From an uncultured Granulosicoccus sp. (GTDB lineage: Bacteria; Pseudomonadota; Gammaproteobacteria; Granulosicoccales; Granulosicoccaceae), in the NCBI GenBank assembly GCA_947499955.1, contig CANMQI010000004.1, positions 425,289 to 489,288 of the forward strand: DNA of 64,000 nt, in the 5' to 3' direction. The position numbers and the translations under genes are program-made. Under the pieces are notes generated by a model. It saw nothing but the letters and a program-made list of their open reading frames with translations. It was not told the origin of the DNA and searched no databases. Positions 43,916-52,624 of this stretch are shown here, one piece after another (positions within the stretch are counted from its first letter, which is position 1; every line of letters begins with the position of its first letter).

Positions 43916-45097
43916 ATGAGACCTCTTGAAGGCATTACCGTTGTTACTCTCGAGCACGCCATTGCGGCACCCTTTGCTACTCGGCAACTTGCCGATCTGG
44001 GCGCCCGTGTCATCAAGGTCGAGCGCCCTGGTGTGGGGGATTTTGCCCGAGGTTACGACGAACGGGTGCGCGGGCTTGCCTCGCATTTCGTGTGGATCAA
44101 CCGTTCCAAGGAAAGCCTGGCCCTGGATATCAAGCATCCTGAAGCACTGGATGCACTCAAGCGCTTGATTGCCGATGAGGCCGATGTGGTCATACAGAAT
44201 CTGGCGCCCGGGGCTGCCGCCAGGCTGGGACTGTCCTATGAGTCACTCTCTGCAAACAAGCCGGGGATCATTGTCTGTGATATTTCAGGCTATGGCGACA
44301 ATGGGCCCTACCGCGACAAGAAAGCCTACGATCTGTTGATCCAGAGTGAATCGGGATTTCTGTCGGTGACCGGCACTGAAGATGAGCCGTGCAAGGCAGG
44401 TCCGTCAATTGCCGATATCGCTGCAGGGATGTACGCCTATACCAATATTCTTGCAGCCTTGATGGATCGCCAGAAGACCGGCCGAGGGCAGCATCTTGAC
44501 ATCTCGATGCTCGAGAGTCTGACGGAGTGGACCTCCTACCCGCTGTACTACGCCTTTGATGGCGCAGCACCACCGCCACGTACAGGCGCCAGTCACGCCA
44601 CCATCTATCCCTACGGGCCGTTTCCGGCAGGTGATGGCAAGACGGTGATGTTCGGTCTGCAGAACGAGCGTGAATGGTCGGCCTTCTGCGACACGGTACT
44701 TCTGCAGCCAGCGTTGTCCGAAGAGGCGCGCTTTGCCAGCAATTCCAGACGCAGCGCCGGGCGTGAGGAATTGCGCCAGATCATCGTTGATGCCTTCTCC
44801 AGCCTGACAGCGGAGCAGGTTGTCGAGCGTCTGGATGCCGCCAATATCGCCAATGCGCAGGTCAACGACATGCAGGCTGTGTGGGATCACCCGCAGCTCA
44901 AGGCGCGCAACCGCTGGCGTCAGGTGGAAACGTCGGCAGGTGCGGTCCCTGCTCTGCTGCCACCGGGTTCCTGGAAAACAGGCGAACCTCGCATGGATCC
45001 TGTTCCGGCTCTTGGCGAACATTCCGCAGCGATCCTTGCGCAATTGGGTTATACCGCGGAACAGGTGGCCGAGTTCAAGAGTACGGGCGTGATCTGA
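43916..45097 (+). CDS. CaiB/BaiF family III CoA-transferase, candidate itaconate/mesaconate CoA-transferase
   Basis: A 393-residue family III CoA-transferase. Residues 1-40 carry the CoA-binding VTLEHAIAAPFATRQLADLG and KVERPGVGDFARGYD segments. The nucleophilic Asp is D167 (GPSIADIAAGMYAYTNILAA). Its start lies one base after the hydratase stop, so the two are tightly coupled. Family III enzymes activate itaconate or mesaconate in known pathways; that role is inferred from the neighbours. Confidence 0.9.
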   Translation: MRPLEGITVVTLEHAIAAPFATRQLADLGARVIKVERPGVGDFARGYDERVRGLASHFVWINRSKESLALDIKHPEALDALKRLIADEADVVIQNLAPGAAARLGLSYESLSANKPGIIVCDISGYGDNGPYRDKKAYDLLIQSESGFLSVTGTEDEPCKAGPSIADIAAGMYAYTNILAALMDRQKTGRGQHLDISMLESLTEWTSYPLYYAFDGAAPPPRTGASHATIYPYGPFPAGDGKTVMFGLQNEREWSAFCDTVLLQPALSEEARFASNSRRSAGREELRQIIVDAFSSLTAEQVVERLDAANIANAQVNDMQAVWDHPQLKARNRWRQVETSAGAVPALLPPGSWKTGEPRMDPVPALGEHSAAILAQLGYTAEQVAEFKSTGVI

Positions 45098-45117
45098 GTG
45101 TCGAGGAGCAAGCCATC

Positions 45118-45942
45118 ATGAACTATCCCATTACCTATCTCTTCGTGCCCGGCAATCGTCCTGAGCGTTTCGACAAGGCGTTCGCGACCGAGGCCGGGGT
45201 GGTTATCCTGGATCTGGAAGATGCCGTGATCCCTGCCGACAAGGCTGCGGCTCGAGAACATATCGCTCGCTGGTACCGTTCTCATGCAGAGGCAAAGGAT
45301 CGTATTGCCGTTCGCATCAATGACAGTGAATCCGAATGGTACTCGGACGATCTTGCGATGTTGCGCAGTGTCGGCATCCCTCTTGTGATGCTGCCAAAGT
45401 CGGAAAGACGACAGCAGATAGAGACAGTGATTGCCAATGGACCTGACGGAGTCCGCGTCCTGGCACTCGTTGAAACCGCTCGCGGCATACGCAATGTGCA
45501 TGAAATCGCCGAGACAGAAGGCGTAGAGCGACTTGTCTTTGGCACTCTGGACTATGCCGTAGACCTGGATCTTGGCGGGGATGAGATAGGCTTGGTGTAC
45601 GCTTCGGCACGTATGGCCATTGCCTCGCGTTGTGCCGAACTGCCCTCCCCGGTCGCAGGTGTCACGTCATCGATCAACGACGTCGAGCGCATCAAGGGCG
45701 ATTTTGCCTTTGCTCGCAACTTCGGCTTTGCGGCCAAGTTATGCATTCACCCCAGGCAAGTGGACGTGGTACACGCCGCCTGCATGCCGACGACGGAAGA
45801 TCAGGCCTGGGCGCAGCGCGTCATGCAGGCCGCGCAATCGTCCGAAGGCGCCGTACAGCTTGACGGCAAGATGATCGACAGACCCGTCGTTCTCAAGGCA
45901 CAGGCCATCCTCGCACGTAGTCACGTCGCCGAGGCGCATTGA
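45118..45942 (+). CDS. CitE-like lyase, candidate citramalyl-CoA lyase
   Basis: A 274-residue HpcH/HpaI-CitE superfamily TIM barrel. Signature residues are visible: substrate Arg R66 (IAVRIND), metal ligand Glu E119 (LALVETARGI) and Asp D145 (VFGTLDYAVDLDLG). The C-terminal GFAAKLCIHPRQVDVVH region supplies the acyl-transfer/lyase signature. It is a stand-alone protein without citrate-lyase alpha and gamma partners, so cleavage of a malyl-CoA-type thioester (citramalyl-CoA to acetyl-CoA and pyruvate, or beta-methylmalyl-CoA) is expected. The start after GAGGAG was chosen. Confidence 0.88.
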   Translation: MNYPITYLFVPGNRPERFDKAFATEAGVVILDLEDAVIPADKAAAREHIARWYRSHAEAKDRIAVRINDSESEWYSDDLAMLRSVGIPLVMLPKSERRQQIETVIANGPDGVRVLALVETARGIRNVHEIAETEGVERLVFGTLDYAVDLDLGGDEIGLVYASARMAIASRCAELPSPVAGVTSSINDVERIKGDFAFARNFGFAAKLCIHPRQVDVVHAACMPTTEDQAWAQRVMQAAQSSEGAVQLDGKMIDRPVVLKAQAILARSHVAEAH

Positions 45943-45991
45943 ACCCCTTTCACCGTAAATCAACACTTCGATAATACAAGGAGCACACGTC

Positions 45992-47350
45992 ATGGCCGCA
46001 GGCATCATTGACTCGCAAATCTTCGGCAACATCTTCAGCACAGACGCCATGCGCGACATCTGGTCTGACAGAAACCGGACCCGACACTATGTCGAATTCG
46101 AACGAGCGCTGGCTGTTGTCCAGGGCAGGCTCGGTATCATTCCGCAAGAGGCTGCCGACGAAATCGTCAGCAACTGCCATATCGACAATATCGACATGGA
46201 GCTGCTGCGTGAACAGACCGAGCGCATCGGCTACCCGGTGCTGGGCGTGGTCACGCAGATCAACGGCCTGTGTCGTGACAAACTGGGTGAGTTCGTACAC
46301 TGGGGCGCCACCACGCAGGACATCACCGACACGGCTACGGTCATGCAGATTCGTGAAGCGCTGGAGATCATTGACAACGACCTGCAAGCCATTTCCGCAA
46401 CTCTGGTGGAGCTCTCCACACGCTACCGCGACACACCGGTGATTGGCCGCAGCAACCTGCAACAGGCCATTCCTGTCACATTCGGATTCAAGACAGCTGC
46501 CATCCTCGCCGGCATCGAACGACACCGTGAACGTCTTGCACAATTGCGTCCTCGCGTACTGATGGGTGAATTCGGCGGTGCCTGCGGTACCCTGGCATCG
46601 ATTGAAAAAGGCGCGATGGAAACGCAAGCCGGATTGATGGAAGAACTGGGACTGGCACAGCCCGACATCGCCTGGCACACAGTACGCGACACCATCGCCG
46701 AAGTCGGCGCCTTTCTGGGGCTCGTGGGAGGCTCCCTGGGCAAGATCGCGATGGACGTCAAGCTGATGATGCAGCACGAAGTGGCCGAAGTCTATGAACC
46801 GTTTGCACCGGGTCGAGGCTCGAGCAGCACCATGCCGCAGAAGCGCAACCCGATCTCCAGCTGCTACATCCATGCTGCCATTTCCGTGGTGCGCCAGCAC
46901 TCGGCCTCTCTCATGGATGCCATGGTCGCCGACCACGAGCGTTCCACCGGCCCATGGGAGATCGAGTGGATTGCATTGCCGGAGGCCTTCTGTCTGCTCG
47001 CCGGTGCACTCCGGCAGACTCGTTTCGTGCTCGAAGGTCTGGAAGTCGATGAAGCCAGCATGCGCGCCAATATCGATCTCACCAACGGCCTGGTGATGTC
47101 CGAGGCGGTGATGATGGGGCTGGGCCCTTATATCGGTCGTGAATACGCACACGACCTGGTGTATGACCTGTGCCGCGAGGCAATTCAGAGCAAGCGCCCA
47201 TTGCTTGATCTGCTTGCCGAACATCCGGAAATCAATGTACACCTGGACCGCGAGGCGTTGGCGAAATTGTGCGATCCGGCCAACTATCTTGGCCAGGCCG
47301 GCGTGATGGTGGACAAGGTACTCAGCCGCGCGGCGCAACACGCAGCGTAA
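45992..47350 (+). CDS. Fumarase/aspartase superfamily lyase, carboxymuconate-cycloisomerase-like
   Basis: A 452-residue all-helical protein of the fumarase/aspartase superfamily, nearest in style to adenylosuccinate lyase and 3-carboxy-cis,cis-muconate cycloisomerase (CMLE). The catalytic signature loop GRGSSSTMPQKRNPISS lies near residues 271-287, and EFVHWGATTQDITDTA and GRSNLQQAIPVTFGFKTAA are the other conserved regions. No protocatechuate genes are nearby, so a CMLE role is unlikely. CMLE-like proteins include the trans-aconitate decarboxylase Tad1 of Ustilago, which fits the itaconate-type enzymes next door. Confidence 0.85.
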   Translation: MAAGIIDSQIFGNIFSTDAMRDIWSDRNRTRHYVEFERALAVVQGRLGIIPQEAADEIVSNCHIDNIDMELLREQTERIGYPVLGVVTQINGLCRDKLGEFVHWGATTQDITDTATVMQIREALEIIDNDLQAISATLVELSTRYRDTPVIGRSNLQQAIPVTFGFKTAAILAGIERHRERLAQLRPRVLMGEFGGACGTLASIEKGAMETQAGLMEELGLAQPDIAWHTVRDTIAEVGAFLGLVGGSLGKIAMDVKLMMQHEVAEVYEPFAPGRGSSSTMPQKRNPISSCYIHAAISVVRQHSASLMDAMVADHERSTGPWEIEWIALPEAFCLLAGALRQTRFVLEGLEVDEASMRANIDLTNGLVMSEAVMMGLGPYIGREYAHDLVYDLCREAIQSKRPLLDLLAEHPEINVHLDREALAKLCDPANYLGQAGVMVDKVLSRAAQHAA

Positions 47351-47375
47351 ATCTGTCGCAAATCTTGTTGAAAGC

Positions 47376-47402
47376 CTGCCTCGGCGTGTTTGTCCGAGGC
47401 AG
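47376..47402 (+). terminator. 9-bp stem-loop after the lyase gene
   Basis: CTGCCTCGG and CCGAGGCAG pair perfectly around a nine-base loop, 26 bases after the lyase stop and 45 bases before the second prpF-like start. It may be a partial terminator. Confidence 0.55.
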
Positions 47403-47447
47403 CTAGAGACCCCTGTACCTTCAACTCATTGATCCGGTTAAACGCTC

Positions 47448-48557
47448 ATGTTTCTCGACATCCCCTGCACCCTGATGCGTGGCGGGACCTCCAAGGGCCC
47501 GTATTTCCTGGCACAGGACCTGCCGTCTGACCCAGCAGAACGCGACCGCGTACTGCTGGCGGCCATGGGGTCTCCTCACATTCGTCAGGTTGACGGTATT
47601 GGCGCAGGCGACACGCTCACGAGCAAGGTGGTCATCGTCAGTCCATCGACACGTGCCGATATCGACATAGAATATCTTTTCGCGCAGGTGTCGGTTGATC
47701 AGATGCGGGTGGATACCATGCCCAACTGCGGCAATATGCTCGCTGGGGTAGGCCCCTATTCCATCGAGAGTGGATTGGTCAAGACACAGGATCCCGTCAC
47801 GACCTTGCGCATCCTGAACCGCAACACCGGCAAGATTGTCGAGGCAAGCATCCAGACCCCCGGCGGCAGAGTGACCTACGAAGGTACTGTCGGGATAGAC
47901 GGCGTACCCGGTACGGGCGCGCCGATCGTACTCAACTTCCTTGACGCCGCCGGTGCCAGAACAGGAAGACTCTTTCCGACCGGAGATCGAATGGATGTGG
48001 TGAACGGCATCGACGTGAGTTGTCTCGATTTCGCCTCGCCACTGGTCTTCATTGCTGCGGAATCCTTCGGTCGGACTGCTCACGAATCCAGGCAGGAACT
48101 GGATGCCGACAAGGAACTGAAAGCCGGCATCGAAGAGATTCGTATTGAAATCGGCAAGCGAGCAGGAATGGGAGACGTGAGTGAATCTGTACTGCCCAAG
48201 GTCGCTCTGGTGGGGACTGCTGCACGTGATGGCACGATTGCCGCTCGCTATTTCACCCCGTGGACCTGTCATGCGGCTTTTGCCGTGACCGGAGCCTTGT
48301 GTCTGGCCGCCGCTTCCAGCATCCCGGGTACAATCCCGGCACGGTACGCACAGCATCGCAAGCTTGACCCGAACCTGAACCGCATAGAGCACCCGGCCGG
48401 TGCACTTGAGATTCGTATGGGGCCAGCGAAGGATTCAAGCGCGGAAAACCCTTCCTTTTCCGTTGCAGGCCTGGTACGGACAGCGCGGCCATTGTTTATC
48501 GGTAAAGTACACGTCCATCAGCCATCAAGCCTTGCAGACGTATGCTCTCTGCCTTGA
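47448..48557 (+). CDS. PrpF-family isomerase (Cys variant)
   Basis: A 369-residue PrpF/LigU-family protein, paralogous to the one at 38544. The opening DIPCTLMRGGTSKGPYFLAQ and VDGIGAGDTLTSK motifs are intact, with Lys K60. Here the canonical N-C-G-N motif is present, with Cys C94. A proton-shuttling isomerase such as aconitate or methylaconitate isomerase is expected. It closes the cluster; the two paralogues bracket the transporter and lyase genes and probably act on different tautomers or stereoisomers. Confidence 0.88.
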   Translation: MFLDIPCTLMRGGTSKGPYFLAQDLPSDPAERDRVLLAAMGSPHIRQVDGIGAGDTLTSKVVIVSPSTRADIDIEYLFAQVSVDQMRVDTMPNCGNMLAGVGPYSIESGLVKTQDPVTTLRILNRNTGKIVEASIQTPGGRVTYEGTVGIDGVPGTGAPIVLNFLDAAGARTGRLFPTGDRMDVVNGIDVSCLDFASPLVFIAAESFGRTAHESRQELDADKELKAGIEEIRIEIGKRAGMGDVSESVLPKVALVGTAARDGTIAARYFTPWTCHAAFAVTGALCLAAASSIPGTIPARYAQHRKLDPNLNRIEHPAGALEIRMGPAKDSSAENPSFSVAGLVRTARPLFIGKVHVHQPSSLADVCSLP

Positions 48558-48719
48558 CGAGGCTGCAGGCAACCAGAACAGGTCACGGCGTCGCTCAAGG
48601 CGCTCGCGAGCAATGATGCGATATCTCGCGTCAAATCGACGTGATATGCTTTATCGTATGACCGTGTGATTTTTCTGTCCAGTGCCATGGACCTTGCCTT
48701 ATTCAAGGAGTTTCAGTCA
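48558..48719 (+). promoter_or_regulatory. Intergenic promoter region before the polyamine-type operon
   Basis: 162 bp. It contains an imperfect inverted repeat of GATATC..CGCGTC against GACGTGATATGC (48618-48652) and a plausible AT-rich -10 region near 48650. AAGGAG lies just before the next gene. The cognate regulator is not apparent. Confidence 0.35.
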
Positions 48720-49802
48720 ATGACTGTCAACACAGACACTCTTCTCGGACGCTTGCAGCGATCGTCCATCGCCGTGCTCGTCCTTGTCGCTTTTCCCGGT
48801 GCCTTGCTGGCAGCCGAGGAAATTCGCGTATTGAACTGGCAGGGATACGGGACCGATGAAGCCTGGGCGCTGGAAGCATTCGAGGCACAGACCGATATAT
48901 CGGTCGTGCACGACTACTTCAACTCCGAACAGGAGATGCTCACCAAGCTGCGCACCAATCCGGGTACCTACGATGTGGTGTTGATCAACAGTGCGTTCAC
49001 CTCGGTCGCCGCCAGGGAAGGTCTGATTCAGGCGCTCGACCTGTCCCGACTGAACAACGCCGCCGATCTGTCACCAGAAATGCGCGACAATGCAGGCCTG
49101 AGCCATGACGGCAAGACCTTTGGCGCTGCCTGGGTCTGGGGTTTGACCTCATTCGCTGTGGATACGACCGATATCGATCCCGTTCCCGACAGCATCGATG
49201 CCTTGTGGGACGAGGCGTATGCAGGCAGAGTCGGCTGGCGTGATGACGCGGTGGAGTCCGTGATGCTGGCTGCCATTGCCACCGGTCAGGACATCAACGA
49301 ACCGACGGATCTTGATGCCATCCGTGACAAATTGCGTGCCCTGAAACCACAGATACGCACCTTCTGGTCCTCGGAGAATGAATGGAATCAGTTCATGTCT
49401 TCCAATGAATTCGATATTGCGACCTACTGGAGCGGTTCTGCATCGCGTTCCAAGAGCCAGTTCAAGTTGCCTGTGGAATTCGTGATTCCGACTGAAGGCG
49501 CTATCGGCTGGCTGGATGGGCTGTCCATCGCAACCGATGCACCTCATGAGTCCGCAGCCTATCAATTCATTGACTGGATGATCGACCCGGCGTTCTACGT
49601 TCAATGGGATACGGATGTCGGCGCGCCAGCCTCAGCCAATGCCAAGGCACTGGAGCAGCTGGATGAAACCGCGTTCAACCGTCAGATTCTGGGGGATGCC
49701 GAGAAGCTTGCCAATGTGCAGTTCATGGGCGCAATGGAGGACTCTCAGCGAGAGGCTTTCCTGGCCTTGTGGCAGGGAACCAAAACCTACCTGCAGGAAT
49801 AA
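48720..49802 (+). CDS. Polyamine-type ABC transporter substrate-binding protein (PotD-like)
   Basis: A 360-residue periplasmic binding protein of the spermidine/putrescine (PotD/PotF) class. It has a hydrophobic signal (SIAVLVLVAFPGALLAAEE, cleavage near residue 31) and the mature start EIRVLNWQGYGTDEAW, close to the family's 'LxVxNWxxY' start. The central IATYWSGSASRSK and AIGWLDGLSIATDAPHESAA regions are typical. AAGGAG precedes the ATG. The ligand may be a polyamine, but relatives also take up opines, amino-sugar conjugates and other cations; the downstream glycosidase suggests a less usual ligand. Confidence 0.88.
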   Translation: MTVNTDTLLGRLQRSSIAVLVLVAFPGALLAAEEIRVLNWQGYGTDEAWALEAFEAQTDISVVHDYFNSEQEMLTKLRTNPGTYDVVLINSAFTSVAAREGLIQALDLSRLNNAADLSPEMRDNAGLSHDGKTFGAAWVWGLTSFAVDTTDIDPVPDSIDALWDEAYAGRVGWRDDAVESVMLAAIATGQDINEPTDLDAIRDKLRALKPQIRTFWSSENEWNQFMSSNEFDIATYWSGSASRSKSQFKLPVEFVIPTEGAIGWLDGLSIATDAPHESAAYQFIDWMIDPAFYVQWDTDVGAPASANAKALEQLDETAFNRQILGDAEKLANVQFMGAMEDSQREAFLALWQGTKTYLQE

Positions 49803-49841
49803 ACCTTCTCGTTTGTTCAGGTCTTCGCAGGCGTTGACAGG

Positions 49842-50714
49842 GTGAGCGACAAAGCCGACATACAACGACGCCCTGTCAATCGAGCGCTGCCGGTACTGCT
49901 CGGCCCGGCCTATCTGTGGCTGGCGGTAACCGTGTTTCTGCCGCTGTCGGCCATGGTGTATTTCAGCTTTCTCAGTGAGACGCCGATCGGTGGACGAGAG
50001 GCGGTATGGACGCTGTCGAATTACGGCGAGTTCTTCGACAAGGCGTTTTACCGAACGCTGATGTGGCGCTCGTTTCGACTCGGTGCTGAAGTCACATTAT
50101 TGTGTTTTCTCTTCGGCTTTCCCTGTGCCTATGTGTTGGCCAAGATGGTCAAGGGACGCTGGCGTGAAGCACTGTTCCTGCTGGTCATTCTGCCTTTCTG
50201 GAGCAATGCTCTGGTGCGCATCTTTTCCTGGACGATGGTATTGCGCGGCAATGGCGTACTGGAACGTCTGGTGAACGTGTTCCTGCCCGACGTCGGTTCC
50301 CTGAACCTGATGTTCACCTACCCCGCCATACTGATTGGCCTGGTGCACTCCTACCTGCCCTACATGATTCTGACCTGCTATATATCGATTCAGGCAATCG
50401 ACGATGATCTGATCGAGGCGGCACGCTCCATGGGGGCCGGGCGTTTCACGGTTTTCCGCCGTATCCTTCTGCCGCTGGCATTGCCCGGAATCATGGCTGG
50501 CTCCATTCTGACCTTCGTCCCGGTCATCGGATCCTTCATGGAGCCGCGTTTGCTGGGCGGACGCAACGGCACCTTCATTGGCACGGTGATCGAAGATCAA
50601 TTCACCGCGGTGTTCAACTGGCCACTTGGGGCGGCCTTGTCGTTCATCATGCTCGGCTTCGTACTGATCGTGCTCCTGTTGGCGGCACCGATGATTCGCA
50701 GGGCCTCGACATGA
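49842..50714 (+). CDS. Polyamine-type ABC transporter permease (PotB-like)
   Basis: A 290-residue inner-membrane permease with six hydrophobic segments. The EAA loop is clear as IEAARSMGAGRFTVFRRILLPLALPG (about residues 188-213), the contact with the ATPase. It starts with GTG 39 bp after the binding-protein stop, with no hairpin in between. Its 3' end overlaps the next permease gene by 4 bp (ATGA). Confidence 0.9.
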   Translation: MSDKADIQRRPVNRALPVLLGPAYLWLAVTVFLPLSAMVYFSFLSETPIGGREAVWTLSNYGEFFDKAFYRTLMWRSFRLGAEVTLLCFLFGFPCAYVLAKMVKGRWREALFLLVILPFWSNALVRIFSWTMVLRGNGVLERLVNVFLPDVGSLNLMFTYPAILIGLVHSYLPYMILTCYISIQAIDDDLIEAARSMGAGRFTVFRRILLPLALPGIMAGSILTFVPVIGSFMEPRLLGGRNGTFIGTVIEDQFTAVFNWPLGAALSFIMLGFVLIVLLLAAPMIRRAST

Positions 50715-51502
50715 AGCGGCCCACTCGATACCTGACCACGCTGAGCAAGGTGTACCTTGGTGTGATTCTGTTGTTTCTGTACGTGCCCATCGTGGTCATG
50801 GCCGTCATGTCCTTCAACGCATCACCTCTCTATGCCCTGCCGCTGGAGTTGACTCTGGACTGGTACCGCGCACTGGCTTCCAACCACAAACTGATCGATG
50901 CCGGCATCAACAGCCTGAAACTGGCGGTGATGACCACGGTGATTGCCTCTCTGCTGGGTACTGCGGCGGCGCTGGCATTCTTTCGATACGAGTTCCCCGG
51001 CAAACGCCTGTTACAGATCCTGCTCTACCCGCCCATCGCCATCCCCTGGTTGATCATCGGCACATCCATGCTGATCTTCTTCTTCTGGATAGGCATCGGA
51101 CGCGGACTGCATGCGATGTTGCTGGGTCATGTGGCTCTGGCTCTGCCGTATGTGGTGATCGTGGTATCGGCGCGTCTGGCAGGCTTTGACAGGACACTGG
51201 AGGAGGCTGCACGCTCGCTCGGTGCCAGCCCGCTGCAGGTGCTTCGCTACGTCACCCTTCCCTATCTGCTGCCGGGAGTGGTTGCAGCAGGCCTGTTTGC
51301 CTTTGCCGTATCGTTTGATCAGTTCGTGGTGTCCTATTTCCTGGCGGTGCCCGGTGTCTCGACCTTGCCCGTGGAGATCTACACTGCCATTCGCAAAGGG
51401 TTCACTCCCGAAGTCAATGCCATTGCCACGCTGGTAATCAGCGTATCCATGGTGCTGCTGCTGGCTGTAGCCCGTTTGTACAAATTCGGAGGAACTCGCT
51501 GA
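50711..51502 (+). CDS. Polyamine-type ABC transporter permease (PotC-like)
   Basis: A 263-residue inner-membrane permease with six hydrophobic segments. The EAA motif LEEAARSLGASPLQVLRYVTLP is near residues 164-185 and the start YLGVILLFLYVPIVVMAVMSFN is typical of PotC. It overlaps the PotB-like gene by 4 bp and the ATPase gene by one base, so the three are translationally coupled. Confidence 0.92.
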   Translation: MKRPTRYLTTLSKVYLGVILLFLYVPIVVMAVMSFNASPLYALPLELTLDWYRALASNHKLIDAGINSLKLAVMTTVIASLLGTAAALAFFRYEFPGKRLLQILLYPPIAIPWLIIGTSMLIFFFWIGIGRGLHAMLLGHVALALPYVVIVVSARLAGFDRTLEEAARSLGASPLQVLRYVTLPYLLPGVVAAGLFAFAVSFDQFVVSYFLAVPGVSTLPVEIYTAIRKGFTPEVNAIATLVISVSMVLLLAVARLYKFGGTR

Positions 51503-52581
51503 TGGCAGCCATATCGGTCAATGGCGTCAGCCGGCAGTTCGGATCGTTCAGGGCGCTTGACAACGTCTCCATCGACTTTGCCGATGGCGGCTTCTACGCA
51601 CTGCTGGGCCCTTCCGGCAGTGGCAAGACAACACTACTGCGGGTGATTGCCGGGTTCGATTTCCCCGATACCGGCACCATCACCATCGGCGGTGAATCGG
51701 TGGAGTCCATCCCCGTTGAAAAACGCGAGGTGGGTTTGATGTTCCAGAATTACGCACTGTTTCCTCACATGACGGTGTACGACAACATCGCTTTTGCTCT
51801 GACCGTCAGACACACTGCCCGAGCCGAGATTCGCAGCCGTGTACACGAGGTGCTCGAGCTGGTGCGTCTGCAGGGACTGGAGTCACGCAAGCCTGCCGAA
51901 CTGTCCGGTGGTCAGAAGCAGCGCGTGGCACTGGCTCGCGCGATTGTCTTTCGCCCGCGTGTCTTGCTGCTCGATGAACCCTTGAGTGCGCTGGATAAAT
52001 CTCTCAGACTGGAAATGCAGGTGGAGCTGAAACGCATCCAGCGCGAGGTCGGTATTACCACCTTGCTGGTCACACACGACCAGGAGGAGGCGCTGACATT
52101 GAGTGATCGCATCGGCATTCTCAACCACGGGGTTCTGGTGCAGCAAGGTGCTCCGCTGGATATCTATGAACACCCGGCGACGCCCTTTGCGGCAACCTTT
52201 CTCGGTGACGCCAACCTCTTGTCTGCGCAAACCGGTAGTTTTCTGCCCGGTGCCGGAGGTTGCAGTGTCCGGCTACAAAGCGGCAGTACCATTCAGTGCG
52301 ACAACCCTGACGTGCTCGACAGCCGGGATATCGTCTGTGCCGTGCGCCCCGAGAAAATGCATCTGCTGCGTTCTGACGAGACGCCCGAACCAGGTATGAA
52401 TACACTGTCGGCAACAGTTGTCCGACACATCTTTGCCGGCAGCAGCCTCAGCTATGAGCTGGCGTGGCATGACACGACCCTTCGGGTATTCGCCCAGAAT
52501 AACGGCGCGCCATTGTTTGCAGAAGGCAGTCCGGTGACCATTGTCTGGCACCCTTCTCATACCATCGTGATGAATGCCTGA
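51502..52581 (+). CDS. Polyamine-type ABC transporter ATP-binding protein (PotA-like)
   Basis: A 359-residue ATPase. Walker A is GPSGSGKTTLLR near residue 36, the signature is LSGGQKQRVALARAI, Walker B is LLLDEPLSALD and the switch His is LLVTHDQEE. From about residue 240 a TOBE domain (VCAVRPEKMHLL) follows, standard for PotA and related importers. It is the last transporter gene; the hydrolase gene begins 43 bp after its stop. Confidence 0.93.
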   Translation: MAAISVNGVSRQFGSFRALDNVSIDFADGGFYALLGPSGSGKTTLLRVIAGFDFPDTGTITIGGESVESIPVEKREVGLMFQNYALFPHMTVYDNIAFALTVRHTARAEIRSRVHEVLELVRLQGLESRKPAELSGGQKQRVALARAIVFRPRVLLLDEPLSALDKSLRLEMQVELKRIQREVGITTLLVTHDQEEALTLSDRIGILNHGVLVQQGAPLDIYEHPATPFAATFLGDANLLSAQTGSFLPGAGGCSVRLQSGSTIQCDNPDVLDSRDIVCAVRPEKMHLLRSDETPEPGMNTLSATVVRHIFAGSSLSYELAWHDTTLRVFAQNNGAPLFAEGSPVTIVWHPSHTIVMNA

Positions 52582-52624
52582 TACGGTTGGGCAGACTCAA
52601 TCACTACAGATCTGTGTATCGAAC

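Noticed and set aside
45950..47341. Long reverse-strand open frame of about 460 codons
   Set aside because: It is exactly antisense to the fumarase/aspartase-like lyase, which has its signature loop and good ribosome-binding context. The antisense product has no recognisable domain.
45992..47350. Ordinary 3-carboxy-muconate cycloisomerase in a protocatechuate pathway
   Set aside because: None of the other protocatechuate or beta-ketoadipate genes is nearby, and the neighbours are aconitate- and itaconate-type enzymes.
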